Assembly: GCA_024233595.1 (NCBI GenBank)
Contig: JACKPK010000002.1
Location: forward strand, 1 to 64,000
DNA: 64,000 nucleotides
Direction of reading: 5' to 3'
DNA from: Deltaproteobacteria bacterium
GTDB taxonomy: Bacteria > UBA10199 > JADGCS01
Shown here: positions 32,737-41,947 of the stretch, in pieces
How the letters are laid out: each line of letters opens with the position of its first letter
Numbering within the stretch: the first letter of the stretch is position 1
Notes under the pieces: model-generated
What the model saw: only the letters and a program-made list of their open reading frames with translations
Database searches by the model: none
Told to the model about the DNA's origin: nothing
Translations under genes and position numbers: made by a program

Positions 32737-33399
32737 TCACGCAGCCTTCTTGTAGCCTTGGTCAAGGTTTTCCAAGTCATTCGCATTCATATGATTTGCT
32801 TGAGGCAAGGTTCTAAACACCACATCCCACAAAGGGTTGCTCACACCGTATCCCGAATCAGGATTCACGTAATGGTGTTTAAGATGATAAGCCTTTAGGT
32901 AAGACGCGATTTTGCCTTTCATGGCAAAGTGATGAAAAGCAAAGTGCAGGCAGTCGTAAGCCAAGTAGCCACTGACCAAGCCAGAAAAAGCTGCCTGGGC
33001 AAAAGGTCCCAATGCCTTAGTGAAAAGAGCGTAGAAGACAATCGCCAAAGGGATGCTCGCCCCTAAAGGCATGACCAAACGTGTGGCATCACGAGGGTAA
33101 TCGTGATGAACGCCATGAACCAAAAACACAAAACGCTTTCCTGCTTTGGAGCTGGGTTTGTAGTGAAACGCAAAGCGGTGCAGGGTGTACTCTAAAAATG
33201 TCCAAAACAACACGCCGTCCAAAAAGGAAGCCGTAAAAGAGAGCGCGTTCAGTTGTTGAGCGCCCAAGTACGCAAAATACAAGATCACCGGCGTCCAAAA
33301 CACAATGGGTGTTGCGGGGTGAATGTGCGAGAAGCGTTCCAAAATAGGGTTCTCAAACATCCTGACTGATTCGTTTTTGTTAGAGACAACTTTAGCCAT
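32737..33399 (-). CDS. Fatty acid hydroxylase family protein
   Basis: 220 aa, four predicted membrane segments and a full set of iron-binding histidine boxes: HRFAFH, HGVHHDYP, HFAFHH and HLKHH. The pattern is that of the FA2H/sterol desaturase superfamily, closest to short fatty acid 2-hydroxylases that act on sphingolipid or related acyl chains. It is an inner-membrane di-iron enzyme. Its stop abuts the HAD gene start, so the two are probably cotranscribed. The substrate is unknown; a 2-hydroxy fatty acid for lipid A or sphingolipid is plausible. Confidence 0.88.
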   Translation of the reverse strand: MAKVVSNKNESVRMFENPILERFSHIHPATPIVFWTPVILYFAYLGAQQLNALSFTASFLDGVLFWTFLEYTLHRFAFHYKPSSKAGKRFVFLVHGVHHDYPRDATRLVMPLGASIPLAIVFYALFTKALGPFAQAAFSGLVSGYLAYDCLHFAFHHFAMKGKIASYLKAYHLKHHYVNPDSGYGVSNPLWDVVFRTLPQANHMNANDLENLDQGYKKAA

Positions 33400-33534
33400 G
33401 AGATTTTCCTTTGATTTCGATTGGCTTCTTCATCGCGGCGTGCGTTCAAAAGTTGCGAAAAATTTTTGCTTTTTTACCACGCCTTCTCACTCTGTCCAGT
33501 TGATTTATGTCCCCGACTTTTCTATCTTTATTGG

Positions 33535-34101
33535 ATGCCGACTCCGTCTCTTTTTCAGCTCTTCAAAAGTTTTTTTGCCTTAGGCTTTGTGGCTTTTGGT
33601 TCGGGCATGGTGGCCTTGGTGCATCAGTTGGTCGTTGAAGAAAAAAAATGGCTCAGCGAAGAAGACTTTCGCGATGCGGTGACTTTTTCAGAACTGGCAC
33701 CAGGACCATTTACAGTGCATGTGGTCATGTACTTGGGCTATCATTTGCGAAAATGGCCAGGGCTTTTGTTGGCGACCCTTGGTTTTTCGTTGCCGTCACT
33801 TTTCTTTGTCGTGTTGGTGGCTATCACTTATAAAGATTGGTTATTTCAGATCCCCAGTCTGCGTTATTTTATGTCTGGCGTTTGGGCTGCTATTTTTGCG
33901 AGCATGATTTCCACCATCATTCGTGTGGGCAAAAGCACCTTTAAAGAGCCTTTGCTTGTTGGTTTTGCTGTGTTGAGCTTGGCCGCTATTTTGGTTTTTA
34001 AACCAAGCTTTGTTCTGCTGATTTTTGGATCCGGATTCATTTACATGTTGGGTTCTATTTTGCTGACTTGGAAGCAAAAAAGAAAGGGTGCTTGTGAATA
34101 G
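33535..34101 (+). CDS. Chromate transporter family protein, first half
   Basis: 188 aa from the ATG at 33535 (MPTPSLFQLFKSFFALG). The upstream frame to 33421 begins at TTG and gives an unlikely tail. This is a CHR domain with FKSFFALGFVAFGSG and FSELAPGPFTVHVVMYLGYH, the family signature, and about six membrane segments. It overlaps the second CHR gene by 8 bp. Short-chain CHR proteins work as pairs of oppositely oriented halves. Chromate export is the named role, but the native substrate may be another anion. Confidence 0.85.
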   Translation: MPTPSLFQLFKSFFALGFVAFGSGMVALVHQLVVEEKKWLSEEDFRDAVTFSELAPGPFTVHVVMYLGYHLRKWPGLLLATLGFSLPSLFFVVLVAITYKDWLFQIPSLRYFMSGVWAAIFASMISTIIRVGKSTFKEPLLVGFAVLSLAAILVFKPSFVLLIFGSGFIYMLGSILLTWKQKRKGACE

Positions 34102-34669
34102 TCTTTGGGCAAAATTCATTATCTTTTTAATCTTTTTAAAGATTGGCTTGGTGAGCTTTGGTGGTGGCTATTCTGTTTGGAGCATGATCGAACAAGAGTT
34201 TGTGCAGTCTCCGCCAGAGGCTTTGCAAATGCTGGACAAGCCTTTAACAGAAGAAAAATTATTTTCCTTTTTAGAAGTCGGACGGATCACGCCTGGTCCT
34301 GTGGTCAATGGCACCTTTTTGGTCGCGCATCATTTTGGAGGACTAACAGGGTTGTTCTTTTCTTTTATTGCTTTATTGCTGCCCAGTGCGTTTGCAATAG
34401 TGGGTTTGTTTCACTTTAATAAGCGCTTTCACAATGGCAATGCGTTCGCCGCTTTTAAAAAGGGCGCCTTGGCTGCGGTGGTGGGTGTGCTGATTTATTT
34501 CCTTTATTATTTATCCAAACAAGCTCCCAGCGAGGGCTTGGTGCCGGCTTTACTTTTTTGGGTCTTTGCTGGTTTTCTATTTGTTCTGATTCACTTTAAG
34601 CGTGCAAACGTTGTCTTGGTTACTGTTTATAGCGGGCTTGTGATGTGGGCTTTTTCGTGGTTTTGGTGA
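34094..34669 (+). CDS. Chromate transporter family protein, second half
   Basis: 191 aa from the GTG at 34094, with GAAAGGG five bases upstream. The CHR motif FLKIGLVSFGGGYSVWSMIE and the GRITPGPVVNGTFLVAHHFGG block are present. Hydrophobic segments make about six spans. It overlaps the preceding CHR gene, so the two are almost certainly translated together and form a heterodimer in the inner membrane. The sulfatase-fold gene starts 6 bp later. Confidence 0.87.
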   Translation: MNSLWAKFIIFLIFLKIGLVSFGGGYSVWSMIEQEFVQSPPEALQMLDKPLTEEKLFSFLEVGRITPGPVVNGTFLVAHHFGGLTGLFFSFIALLLPSAFAIVGLFHFNKRFHNGNAFAAFKKGALAAVVGVLIYFLYYLSKQAPSEGLVPALLFWVFAGFLFVLIHFKRANVVLVTVYSGLVMWAFSWFW

Positions 34670-34675
34670 TCATCA

Positions 34676-36820
34676 ATGATGAAAAAATTTCTTAAATCCT
34701 TAGGTGCTGTTTTACTGGTCCTATTGTGCTTTCAGTTATTTTTACAATTCTTTGAACTGCTACGCAGGCCAGAGCAAATGAGCTATTGGGAGCTTTGGCT
34801 TTCGTCGGCTGTTTTTTCAGGTTGGGCATTTTTACTTTTTGTTTTGCCTGGCGTGGTTTTGGGATTTGTTCTCACAAAGATTTTTTTTGGACGATTGCAG
34901 CAAAAAGAAACCACAGCCTTGTTGCTTTTTTGGGGGCTGGCGTGGACATTGGCTGTGCATTTTTGGGCTTTGAACCAGGTCTATTTAGAGAGCTCGCTTT
35001 GGTATGTGGGATCTGTGCTTGCTGCGGGCTTTGTTTTTTATTTTTGTTTTTATCATCGCGTGCTGCGTTGGCTCGTGGGTTTGTTTCCCGTTATTTTTCT
35101 TTTGCTCTTTGTTTTGACACGCTTTGATTCTCCTTCTGTGACTGTAAAAAGTGCAGAAGATTCCCAAGGCCAACAACAACCCAACATTTTGCTTGTTGTT
35201 GTGGACACCTTGCGTCGCGATCACCTGCCTTTTTATGGCTATGAACGAAACACCATGCCTTTTGTTCAGAGTCTCATTAGCAAAGGTGTGCTCTTTAATG
35301 ATGTGGTCTCGACATCGTCTTGGACCAAACCAAGCATGGCCAGCTTGTTAACAGGAAAAGAGCTTTTAGACGATGCGATTCATTTGCGTGCAAGACCTTT
35401 GGAGCATGTTGGAACCACTTTGCCCCAAGTTTTTTCTGAGCAAGGTTTTAACACCGCGTTGTTCACGGCCAATCCTAATGCGGGCAGTCAGTACCGCTCA
35501 GCACGTGGCTATCAGCATTATTTTCAACCTTATCCGGCAGCACATTTTCCTTTGCATCAATTTTTGTGGCCGCGTTTTTTTAAGTACCAGGCGGAGTTGC
35601 CAAAGTTGGTGCAGTACGAAAACTCCAAAAGACGTTTAGATTGGTATGTTGCTTATCTTAATCTCAAGGACATCCAAGATCTGAAAGCAGCTTTGCGCGA
35701 TAAAGCGCAGCCATTTTTAAATGCTCAACTTGTGCATCTTTTAGAAAATCATGAGCATCTTAAAAAATACAAAGAAAACATTCCATCTTGGAAACGAAAT
35801 TATTTTGCTCCTTTGGCGCAAAAAATTTACAGCCAGGCTTTGGAATTTGGTTTTGTAAAAGCCTACGGTGCTAGTGGCGATTATGTGGTGGATCACTGGA
35901 TGAGCGATGCCGAAGTGGCAGACGCCTTTATTGATTGGAACAAAGAACAAAATGGAAAACCTTTTTTTGCGCACATTCAAATGATGGCCCCGCACGATCC
36001 TTACTACCCACAGCCTCCGCGTTTGCTGAACCCTTATTTTGATTCCAGTGGCCCTTATGTCGAAGAGCCACCTTTTGAGCACTATTTTCCTTCGCAAAAG
36101 AAAGACATTTGGCAAGGCGCGCAGCAACACAATCTAATGGCTGCTTATGATAACGCTATTCGCGCTAGTGACGCACAGATCGAAAAAATCGTACAGCACT
36201 TACAAGAAACAGGGCAGTGGCAAAACACGGTTTTGGTTTTTATGAGTGACCACGGCGAATCTTTTGGCGCGCATAACACCTATGACCATATGTATTCTTT
36301 GCACAACGAGCACATTCAGGTGCCTTTGTTTGTGATGGGTCCAGGTGTTCCTGTTGGTGAGCTTAGCAAATTGCCTGTTTCTTTGATTGATGTGTTTCCG
36401 TCTTTGTTGGGATTATTAAAATGGCAATTGCAGGGAGTTGAACTTGATGGTCTAGATTTAACACAAGCCCTGACTCAGGATTATAGCCAACGTGTGCGTC
36501 GTTCTTCTGTGCATGTTTTTATTCAAGACGATCCTGTTTGGGGTTGGGATGTTGATTTTGCAAAAGCAAAAGGCGAGGATGCCTTGTCTGGTGTGCATCG
36601 CTCCGTGATTCAAAACGGGCATAAGTTGTTAGCTGAATGGGAATACCCCGAAACGCAAAAAGACAAAGTCACAGAGACTTTTTTTGTTTTTGACTTTCCA
36701 GACAATCAAGAGTCAAGAGATCAGGATCAATCTTTAAATGACATACCAGCCAATTTAATGCAGCATCTCTTGTTCCCGCATAGGGAATGGTTTCGCGTTA
36801 AACAAAAGGATGAACCATGA
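34676..36820 (+). CDS. Membrane-anchored sulfatase-fold enzyme (alkaline phosphatase superfamily)
   Basis: 714 aa. About five membrane helices (residues 1-150) precede a periplasmic catalytic domain. Metal site NILLVVVDTLRRDH (Asp177), nucleophile region SSWTKPSMASLLTG and late motif FMSDHGESFGAH. In true sulfatases the nucleophile motif is C/S-x-P-S-R; here Thr217 takes the Cys place and Met the Arg place, which resembles Thr-using phosphoethanolamine or phosphoglycerol transferases such as EptA and LtaS. A formylglycine sulfatase is therefore unlikely. The stop overlaps the next ATG as ATGA. Confidence 0.85.
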   Translation: MMKKFLKSLGAVLLVLLCFQLFLQFFELLRRPEQMSYWELWLSSAVFSGWAFLLFVLPGVVLGFVLTKIFFGRLQQKETTALLLFWGLAWTLAVHFWALNQVYLESSLWYVGSVLAAGFVFYFCFYHRVLRWLVGLFPVIFLLLFVLTRFDSPSVTVKSAEDSQGQQQPNILLVVVDTLRRDHLPFYGYERNTMPFVQSLISKGVLFNDVVSTSSWTKPSMASLLTGKELLDDAIHLRARPLEHVGTTLPQVFSEQGFNTALFTANPNAGSQYRSARGYQHYFQPYPAAHFPLHQFLWPRFFKYQAELPKLVQYENSKRRLDWYVAYLNLKDIQDLKAALRDKAQPFLNAQLVHLLENHEHLKKYKENIPSWKRNYFAPLAQKIYSQALEFGFVKAYGASGDYVVDHWMSDAEVADAFIDWNKEQNGKPFFAHIQMMAPHDPYYPQPPRLLNPYFDSSGPYVEEPPFEHYFPSQKKDIWQGAQQHNLMAAYDNAIRASDAQIEKIVQHLQETGQWQNTVLVFMSDHGESFGAHNTYDHMYSLHNEHIQVPLFVMGPGVPVGELSKLPVSLIDVFPSLLGLLKWQLQGVELDGLDLTQALTQDYSQRVRRSSVHVFIQDDPVWGWDVDFAKAKGEDALSGVHRSVIQNGHKLLAEWEYPETQKDKVTETFFVFDFPDNQESRDQDQSLNDIPANLMQHLLFPHREWFRVKQKDEP

Positions 36821-38517
36821 AACGATTTGAAAACATTCAATCCACACCCTTAGATAATCTTTTTGGTGATGATCTTGCTTTACAGAGAATCATTCAATCT
36901 CTTCATGAAGACCCTGAAGCGCAAGAAGTCAGTGAAAAATTAGCCGCCTGGCAGAGTCATTTGCCCAAATGGAACGCATTGGCAGAGGTAGCTGCGCGTG
37001 TTGAGAACTTGCCTCGCATCGAAGAACGTGATCGCTTAGGCAATCCCATTGAACGCGTGGTTGTTCCGCAAGAAACAAAAACAATCCGAGAAGAAGTGGT
37101 GCGCGGGGGAATCTTTGAATGCGAAACGGAGTTTGAGCAGTTTTCTAAAATCTATCTTTTGGCGCAAATGGGTGAGTCTGGTGTGATGTGTCCCTTGGCC
37201 TGCACAGATGGTTTGATTCGTGTCATGAATGCTGTTGGTTCAGAAGAACTTAAGGACAATTACTTGCCACGCATTTTAAGCGCTGAGTTTCCATTGGCGG
37301 GATCTCAGTTTGTGACCGAAAAAATGGGCGGTTCTGATGTCGGGGTGATCGAAGCAGTTGTCAAGACCGACTCCCTTGGGAATAAACGTCTTTTTGGTCA
37401 AAAGTGGTTTTGCTCCACTCCAGAAGAATTCTATGTTGTGGCCGCACGCGAAGAGGGCGCGCCTTCGGGAACGCAGGGCATCAGTCTTTATTTTGTGCCG
37501 CGTGTTTTAGAGGAAAATGGCGTGTGCGCTCCGAATCGCTTGCGCATGGTGCGCTTAAAAGACAAGTTGGGCACGCAGTCTTTGCCAACCGCCGAAATCG
37601 ATTTTGATGGCGCTTTGTGTTTTCCTTTGGGCAAAGAGGAAGAAGGCTTTCACAACCTCATGACTTATGTTTTGAATTGTTCTCGACTGCACAATGCGGC
37701 CAATGCTTTGGGGATTCATCGTCGCGCTTTTATTGAGGCGCGTCAGTACGCAAGCGAACGGGTTGCTTTTGGTAAACCTCTTATTGAGCACGCTTTGGTC
37801 GGTGAAACTTTAATTGATATGCTGAGCCACTTGAACATGAATCTTTTGACCTTCTTTAGGCTCATCAAAAAGTTAGATGACGATGGTTGGGTTCCTGACG
37901 ACACCGAAAGACAGCTTTGGTTGCGTTTTTGGATCAATCTTCTAAAGTATCGCAGTTCTGCGCGTTTGGTAGAATCTACTAAGTCGGCGATTTTGCTTTT
38001 GGGTGGCAATGGCATTGTGAATGATTTTTCAATTTTGCCACGGCTCATGCGCGATGGCATCATCATGGAAACATGGGAAGGCACGCACAACACGCTTTGC
38101 CTGCAAATTATGCGTGACGCGCGGCGCTTTGATCTTTTTGGTAAATTAAAATCCGAGATCGAACAAATTTTGTCTTCGTGGCCGGACGATGTCTTGCGCG
38201 ATAGCCAAGCCTTGTACGTGTCGGCTTTTGAAGAGGCGCTTGCGCAATGCAATCCAGAGAATTTAAATGATTCCCAGTGGGTTTTGCGCCATTCTCGACG
38301 TGTCGTCGATCTTTTTGCGGATCTTTTGCAAACGGGCATGATGGTCAGAATGGGTGTGTCAGAAAACGACACAAACACCTTGGTGCAGGCGTCGTACCTT
38401 ATTTTCAAGTTCTTCGGAGGGCGATCTGGCAGCTTTTCTAGCCCGGCTTTGGCCAGATTTGAGGCTGTTGGGCTCGATTTAATCCATGAAAGACCGGTGA
38501 GCACCGACACACAATGA
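36817..38517 (+). CDS. Acyl-CoA dehydrogenase family protein, AidB-like
   Basis: 566 aa. Three acyl-CoA dehydrogenase domains: N-terminal helical (about 1-150), middle beta with SQFVTEKMGGSDVG, and C-terminal helical with ETWEGTHNTLCLQIMRDA, the FAD-binding end typical of the AidB subgroup. Length (AidB is 541 aa) and TEKMGGSD favour AidB-like over a beta-oxidation enzyme. FAD-dependent; in E. coli AidB is tied to alkylation stress, and the substrate here is unknown. It is coupled to the sulfatase-fold gene by a 4-bp overlap, which may simply reflect compact layout. Confidence 0.9.
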   Translation: MKRFENIQSTPLDNLFGDDLALQRIIQSLHEDPEAQEVSEKLAAWQSHLPKWNALAEVAARVENLPRIEERDRLGNPIERVVVPQETKTIREEVVRGGIFECETEFEQFSKIYLLAQMGESGVMCPLACTDGLIRVMNAVGSEELKDNYLPRILSAEFPLAGSQFVTEKMGGSDVGVIEAVVKTDSLGNKRLFGQKWFCSTPEEFYVVAAREEGAPSGTQGISLYFVPRVLEENGVCAPNRLRMVRLKDKLGTQSLPTAEIDFDGALCFPLGKEEEGFHNLMTYVLNCSRLHNAANALGIHRRAFIEARQYASERVAFGKPLIEHALVGETLIDMLSHLNMNLLTFFRLIKKLDDDGWVPDDTERQLWLRFWINLLKYRSSARLVESTKSAILLLGGNGIVNDFSILPRLMRDGIIMETWEGTHNTLCLQIMRDARRFDLFGKLKSEIEQILSSWPDDVLRDSQALYVSAFEEALAQCNPENLNDSQWVLRHSRRVVDLFADLLQTGMMVRMGVSENDTNTLVQASYLIFKFFGGRSGSFSSPALARFEAVGLDLIHERPVSTDTQ

Positions 38518-38610
38518 GCCAAATCCCCTTCTGGGTGAAATTAGGCTTTGAATCCTGCAGATCCTTTTAGTACGAAGCGCCTAAAACAAGTATTAGAAAA
38601 GGATTTGCTC

Positions 38611-39168
38611 ATGACAGTCGCGACCCAATTGCAATCGGGCCAATACATCACCTTAAAAGGGAACCTTTATAAAATCACCAACCTCACTCACATCACTCCG
38701 GGTAAGGGCAATGCCATTGTGCAGGCCGAAATGCGAGATGTGAACAGCGGTGTTAAAACCAACACGCGTTTTCGTTCTGCCGAAGATGTCGAAACTGTAG
38801 AAGTGCGTACCCGTCGCATGCAATTTTTGTACGAAGATAGCGGTGTGTTTCATTTTATGGATCAAGAAACCTACGAACAGATTGAAGTTCAAAAAGACTT
38901 TTTGGCTGACTCTATTTATTTTATTCAGCCAGAGCAAATCTATGACATTGCGATGCAAGAAGAAAAACCTCTGGGCATTGATCTTCCAGCACGCATGACG
39001 TTTCAAATCACCGAAACCACTCCGCCAGAAAAAGGTGTGCAAGGCAAAACCAAGCCGGCCACTTTAGAAACAGGTTTGGTTGTGAAGGTACCCTTGTTTT
39101 TAGAAGAGGGCGAAAGAATTGTGATCAACACAAGTAGCCAAGAGTACGTTGAGCGCGCAAAAGACTAA
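38611..39168 (+). CDS. efp: Elongation factor P, Lys-loop paralogue
   Basis: 185 aa from the ATG at 38611, preceded by AAAAGGA; a TTG at 38548 upstream is less likely. EF-P domains I-III are present with the signature VPLFLEEGERIVINTSSQEY. The loop tip reads HITPGKGNAI with Lys32 in the position of E. coli Lys34, so it could be modified (no epmA or epmB lies in the window). Together with the Asn-loop protein at 31290, the organism has two EF-Ps. The gene lies upstream of a YchJ-like gene and glnS. Confidence 0.93.
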   Translation: MTVATQLQSGQYITLKGNLYKITNLTHITPGKGNAIVQAEMRDVNSGVKTNTRFRSAEDVETVEVRTRRMQFLYEDSGVFHFMDQETYEQIEVQKDFLADSIYFIQPEQIYDIAMQEEKPLGIDLPARMTFQITETTPPEKGVQGKTKPATLETGLVVKVPLFLEEGERIVINTSSQEYVERAKD

Positions 39169-39179
39169 AAGGAAAACAC

Positions 39180-39680
39180 ATGACACAAACAGCAGAAGTG
39201 ATGAAAGAATGCCCTTGTGGCAGCGGGATTAATTTTGAAGGTTGCTGCCAGCCTTTTCACTTAGGATTAGAAAAAGCCGAAACGGCCGAGGCTTTGTTGC
39301 GCAGCCGTTACAGTGCTTTTGTTTCTGGAGCAGTGCCTTATATTATGGAAACGCATCATCCAGAAAAGCGCAATGAGATTGACGAAAACGGCATTCGCGA
39401 TTGGGCAGAGCAAGCCACCTGGTATGGTTTAGAAATCGCAAATGTTGAAGGTGGCGGTAAGGACGATGACGAAGGCGTGATCGAATTTTATGCCAAGTAC
39501 AATCAAGAAGGCAAAACTTACAATCACCACGAATTATCACTCTTTAAAAAGCACGATGGTGCCTGGTACTTTTACGACGTGCAGAAGAATCGTCCTGTGA
39601 GAACTGAAAATAAATTAGGACGTAATGATCCGTGTCATTGTGGGTCGGGGAAGAAATATAAAAAATGTCACGGCTTGTAA
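39180..39680 (+). CDS. YchJ-like SEC-C motif protein
   Basis: 166 aa. Two zinc-binding SEC-C motifs frame the protein: ECPCGSGINFEGCC at the N-terminus and NDPCHCGSGKKYKKCHG at the C-terminus. The middle is an NTF2-like domain with ALLRSRYSAFVSGAVPYIME, as in YchJ/UPF0225. Biological role not established; SEC-C motifs bind SecB in SecA, so a chaperone contact is possible. AAGGAAA precedes the ATG. It is spaced closely after efp and before glnS. Confidence 0.9.
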   Translation: MTQTAEVMKECPCGSGINFEGCCQPFHLGLEKAETAEALLRSRYSAFVSGAVPYIMETHHPEKRNEIDENGIRDWAEQATWYGLEIANVEGGGKDDDEGVIEFYAKYNQEGKTYNHHELSLFKKHDGAWYFYDVQKNRPVRTENKLGRNDPCHCGSGKKYKKCHGL

Positions 39681-39710
39681 AATCACATGTTGGGGGAAAA
39701 TTAAATCATT

Positions 39711-41375
39711 ATGGCTAAATCATCGAACTTCATTAAGCACATCATTCAAAATGATGTGAATCAGGGCAAAAACGATAGCAAGGTCATCACGCGTTTTCCT
39801 CCGGAGCCCAATGGCTATTTGCACCTGGGACATGCCAAATCCATTTGCTTAAATTTTGGCATGGCAGAGGAATTTAACGGCCCTTGCCATTTGCGCTTTG
39901 ATGACACCAATCCTACCAACGATTACAAAAAATACATGGATGCCATTGCGAGCGATGTAAAGTGGCTGGGCTTCGATTGGGGGAAGAATCAATTTCATGC
40001 CTCTGATTATTTTGATAAATTGCACGCCTTTGCCATCGATTTAATCAAACAAGGCAAAGCCTTTGTCTGTGATTTAAATGCCGAAGAGATGCGCGCGTAT
40101 CGTGGGACTCTCACAGAGCCTGGAAAAGAAAGCCCGTATCGTAATCGCAGTGTCGAAGAAAATCTCGATTTGTTTGAACGCATGACCAAGGGTGAATTTG
40201 AAGAAGGGCAAAAGGTCTTGCGCGCTAAAATCGACATGGCGTCTCCAAATGTGAATCTGCGTGACCCTGTGATTTATCGTATTCGTAAAACAAGTCACCC
40301 GCGTACGGGAGACAAATGGTGTGTTTATCCTATGTACGATTACACGCACTGTGTTTCTGATGCTTTGGAGCTCATCACACATTCGCTTTGCACCTTAGAA
40401 TTTGAAGATCACCGCCCGCTGTACGATTGGTGTTTGGATCAGTTGGCTGTTCCTTGTCATCCACAACAAATTGAATTTGCACGTCTCAATTTAAATTACA
40501 CAGTGATGAGCAAACGTAAACTTGTGCAACTTGTTAACGAAAACCATGTGCAAGGCTGGGATGACCCTCGCATGCCAACCATTAGCGGTGTGCGTCGTCG
40601 TGGATTTCCGCCAGAGGCAATACGTTTATTTTGTGATCGCATTGGCATTGGTAAAAAAGAAACTGTCATCGATTACAGTATTTTGGAAGATTGCGTTCGC
40701 GAGGTGTTAAACGAAAAAGCCTTGCGTCGCTTGGCTGTTTTAGACCCTTTAAAAATCACCATCACAAATTTTCCGGACGATCCCCAAGAAGTTCAGGTTC
40801 CTAATCACCCACAACAGCCTGATTTGGGCAAGCGTCCTGTGTTATTGGGTAAAGAAATCTATATTGAACGCGATGATTTTATGGAAGAAGCGCCCAAGGA
40901 TTTCTTTCGCTTGAAACCAGGTGGCCAGGTTCGTTTGCGTTACGGTTATGTGATTCAATGTGAAGACGTTATTAAAAACGATCAAGGTGAAGTTGTGGAG
41001 CTTAAATGCACTTATTTTCCGGAGACCTTTGCTGGAAAAACGCCAGAGGGAATGAAAAAAGTCAAAGGCATCATTCATTGGGTTTCGGCTCAAGATTCTG
41101 TTGCTGCAGAAGTGCGTGTTTATGATCGTTTGTTTTCTGTCGAGAATCCATTGGCAGATAAAGACAAAGATTTTTTGAGTTTTCTCAATCCAGATTCTTT
41201 AAAAGTGCAAAAGGCAGCTCGAGTCGAAAAGGCCTTGTCACAAGCTGACTCCGAACAGGTTTTTCAATTTGAGCGGCTTGGTTATTTTTGTGCCGATAAA
41301 GTCGAGTTCTCATCTGACAAACCTGTTTTTAATCGTACAGTTACTTTGCGAGACACTTGGACAAAGCTTAAGTAA
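39711..41375 (+). CDS. glnS: Glutaminyl-tRNA synthetase
   Basis: 554 aa, the same length as E. coli GlnS. N-terminal TRFPPEPNGYLHLGHAKSIC holds HIGH (HLGH), then RFDDTNPTND and the KMSKS equivalent VMSKRKL. The C-terminal half is the two-barrel anticodon-binding domain. It charges tRNA-Gln directly; Glu/Gln discrimination favours GlnS because of the R-F-P-P-E-P-N signature and C-terminal beta-barrels. GGGGGAAAA lies ahead of the ATG. A hairpin at 41469-41486 may end transcription. Confidence 0.97.
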   Translation: MAKSSNFIKHIIQNDVNQGKNDSKVITRFPPEPNGYLHLGHAKSICLNFGMAEEFNGPCHLRFDDTNPTNDYKKYMDAIASDVKWLGFDWGKNQFHASDYFDKLHAFAIDLIKQGKAFVCDLNAEEMRAYRGTLTEPGKESPYRNRSVEENLDLFERMTKGEFEEGQKVLRAKIDMASPNVNLRDPVIYRIRKTSHPRTGDKWCVYPMYDYTHCVSDALELITHSLCTLEFEDHRPLYDWCLDQLAVPCHPQQIEFARLNLNYTVMSKRKLVQLVNENHVQGWDDPRMPTISGVRRRGFPPEAIRLFCDRIGIGKKETVIDYSILEDCVREVLNEKALRRLAVLDPLKITITNFPDDPQEVQVPNHPQQPDLGKRPVLLGKEIYIERDDFMEEAPKDFFRLKPGGQVRLRYGYVIQCEDVIKNDQGEVVELKCTYFPETFAGKTPEGMKKVKGIIHWVSAQDSVAAEVRVYDRLFSVENPLADKDKDFLSFLNPDSLKVQKAARVEKALSQADSEQVFQFERLGYFCADKVEFSSDKPVFNRTVTLRDTWTKLK

Positions 41376-41468
41376 CGTATCCTTAAGCGCTGATCATTCA
41401 ATGGTTTGCTATTCCTTGCCAATTGCTGCAAGAATACAGAAGTAATTTGTAGAAACAATATCATGTTT

Positions 41469-41492
41469 CGAAGCAGCAGTGCTTCGATATTT
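41469..41492 (+). terminator. Hairpin with T-run after glnS
   Basis: CGAAGCA-GCAG-TGCTTCG (41469-41486), then ATATTTTT. It is weak on G+C, but the 7-bp stem is perfect. Its position 94 bp after glnS and just before the GAGGAG of the rhodanese gene also fits an attenuator. Confidence 0.45.
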
Positions 41493-41505
41493 TTGAGGAG
41501 AAAAT

Positions 41506-41931
41506 ATGAAAATACTTTTATCTGCTTTTTTAGCATTGGCTTTATTAGGAGCTTGTTCTCAAGGAGAACAAACAACAGGGGAAACAAATCATTCAGAGAG
41601 CAAAGAAGCTGAAGTAGCGACCATTAGCTTTGATGAATTTAAAGCTGGGCTAGCTGATGGAACACTGGTGGCCGTTGATGCCAATTCAAAATCTACTTTT
41701 GAAAAAAATCACGTTAAAGGCGCTGTTTATTTTGATAAATCAAAACCTTTGACTGAGATTTTACCATCTAAAAAGGATACGCAATTGGTGTTTTACTGTG
41801 CCAATGAACAATGCCAGGCTTCTCACATGGCCGCTAAGCTTGCTCGTCAAGATGGCTACCAAAACGTTAAGGTTTACAGTGGTGGCATTGAAGGCTGGAT
41901 AGAAAAAGGCGGAGACATCTCTAGCCTTTAG
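41506..41931 (+). CDS. Rhodanese-domain lipoprotein
   Basis: 141 aa. Signal peptide with lipobox LLGAC (Cys17) and a short Glu/Ser-rich linker, then one rhodanese domain (about 45-140) with the active-site loop VFYCANEQCQASH; the first Cys is the sulfur acceptor position. It sits on the periplasmic side, anchored to a membrane. It likely handles sulfur or thiol chemistry in the envelope. The GAGGAG ribosome site is clear. The downstream DUF983 gene starts 16 bp later. Confidence 0.9.
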   Translation: MKILLSAFLALALLGACSQGEQTTGETNHSESKEAEVATISFDEFKAGLADGTLVAVDANSKSTFEKNHVKGAVYFDKSKPLTEILPSKKDTQLVFYCANEQCQASHMAAKLARQDGYQNVKVYSGGIEGWIEKGGDISSL

Positions 41932-41947
41932 TTGAACTAGTTTTATA

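Noticed and set aside
33421..33534. N-terminal extension of the first CHR gene
   Set aside because: It begins at TTG, has no ribosome site and does not resemble a CHR N-terminus; the ATG at 33535 fits the family start.
37743..38522. Minus-strand frame opposite the acyl-CoA dehydrogenase
   Set aside because: Ser/Arg/Lys-rich composition typical of an antisense shadow; the plus-strand gene has clear motifs.
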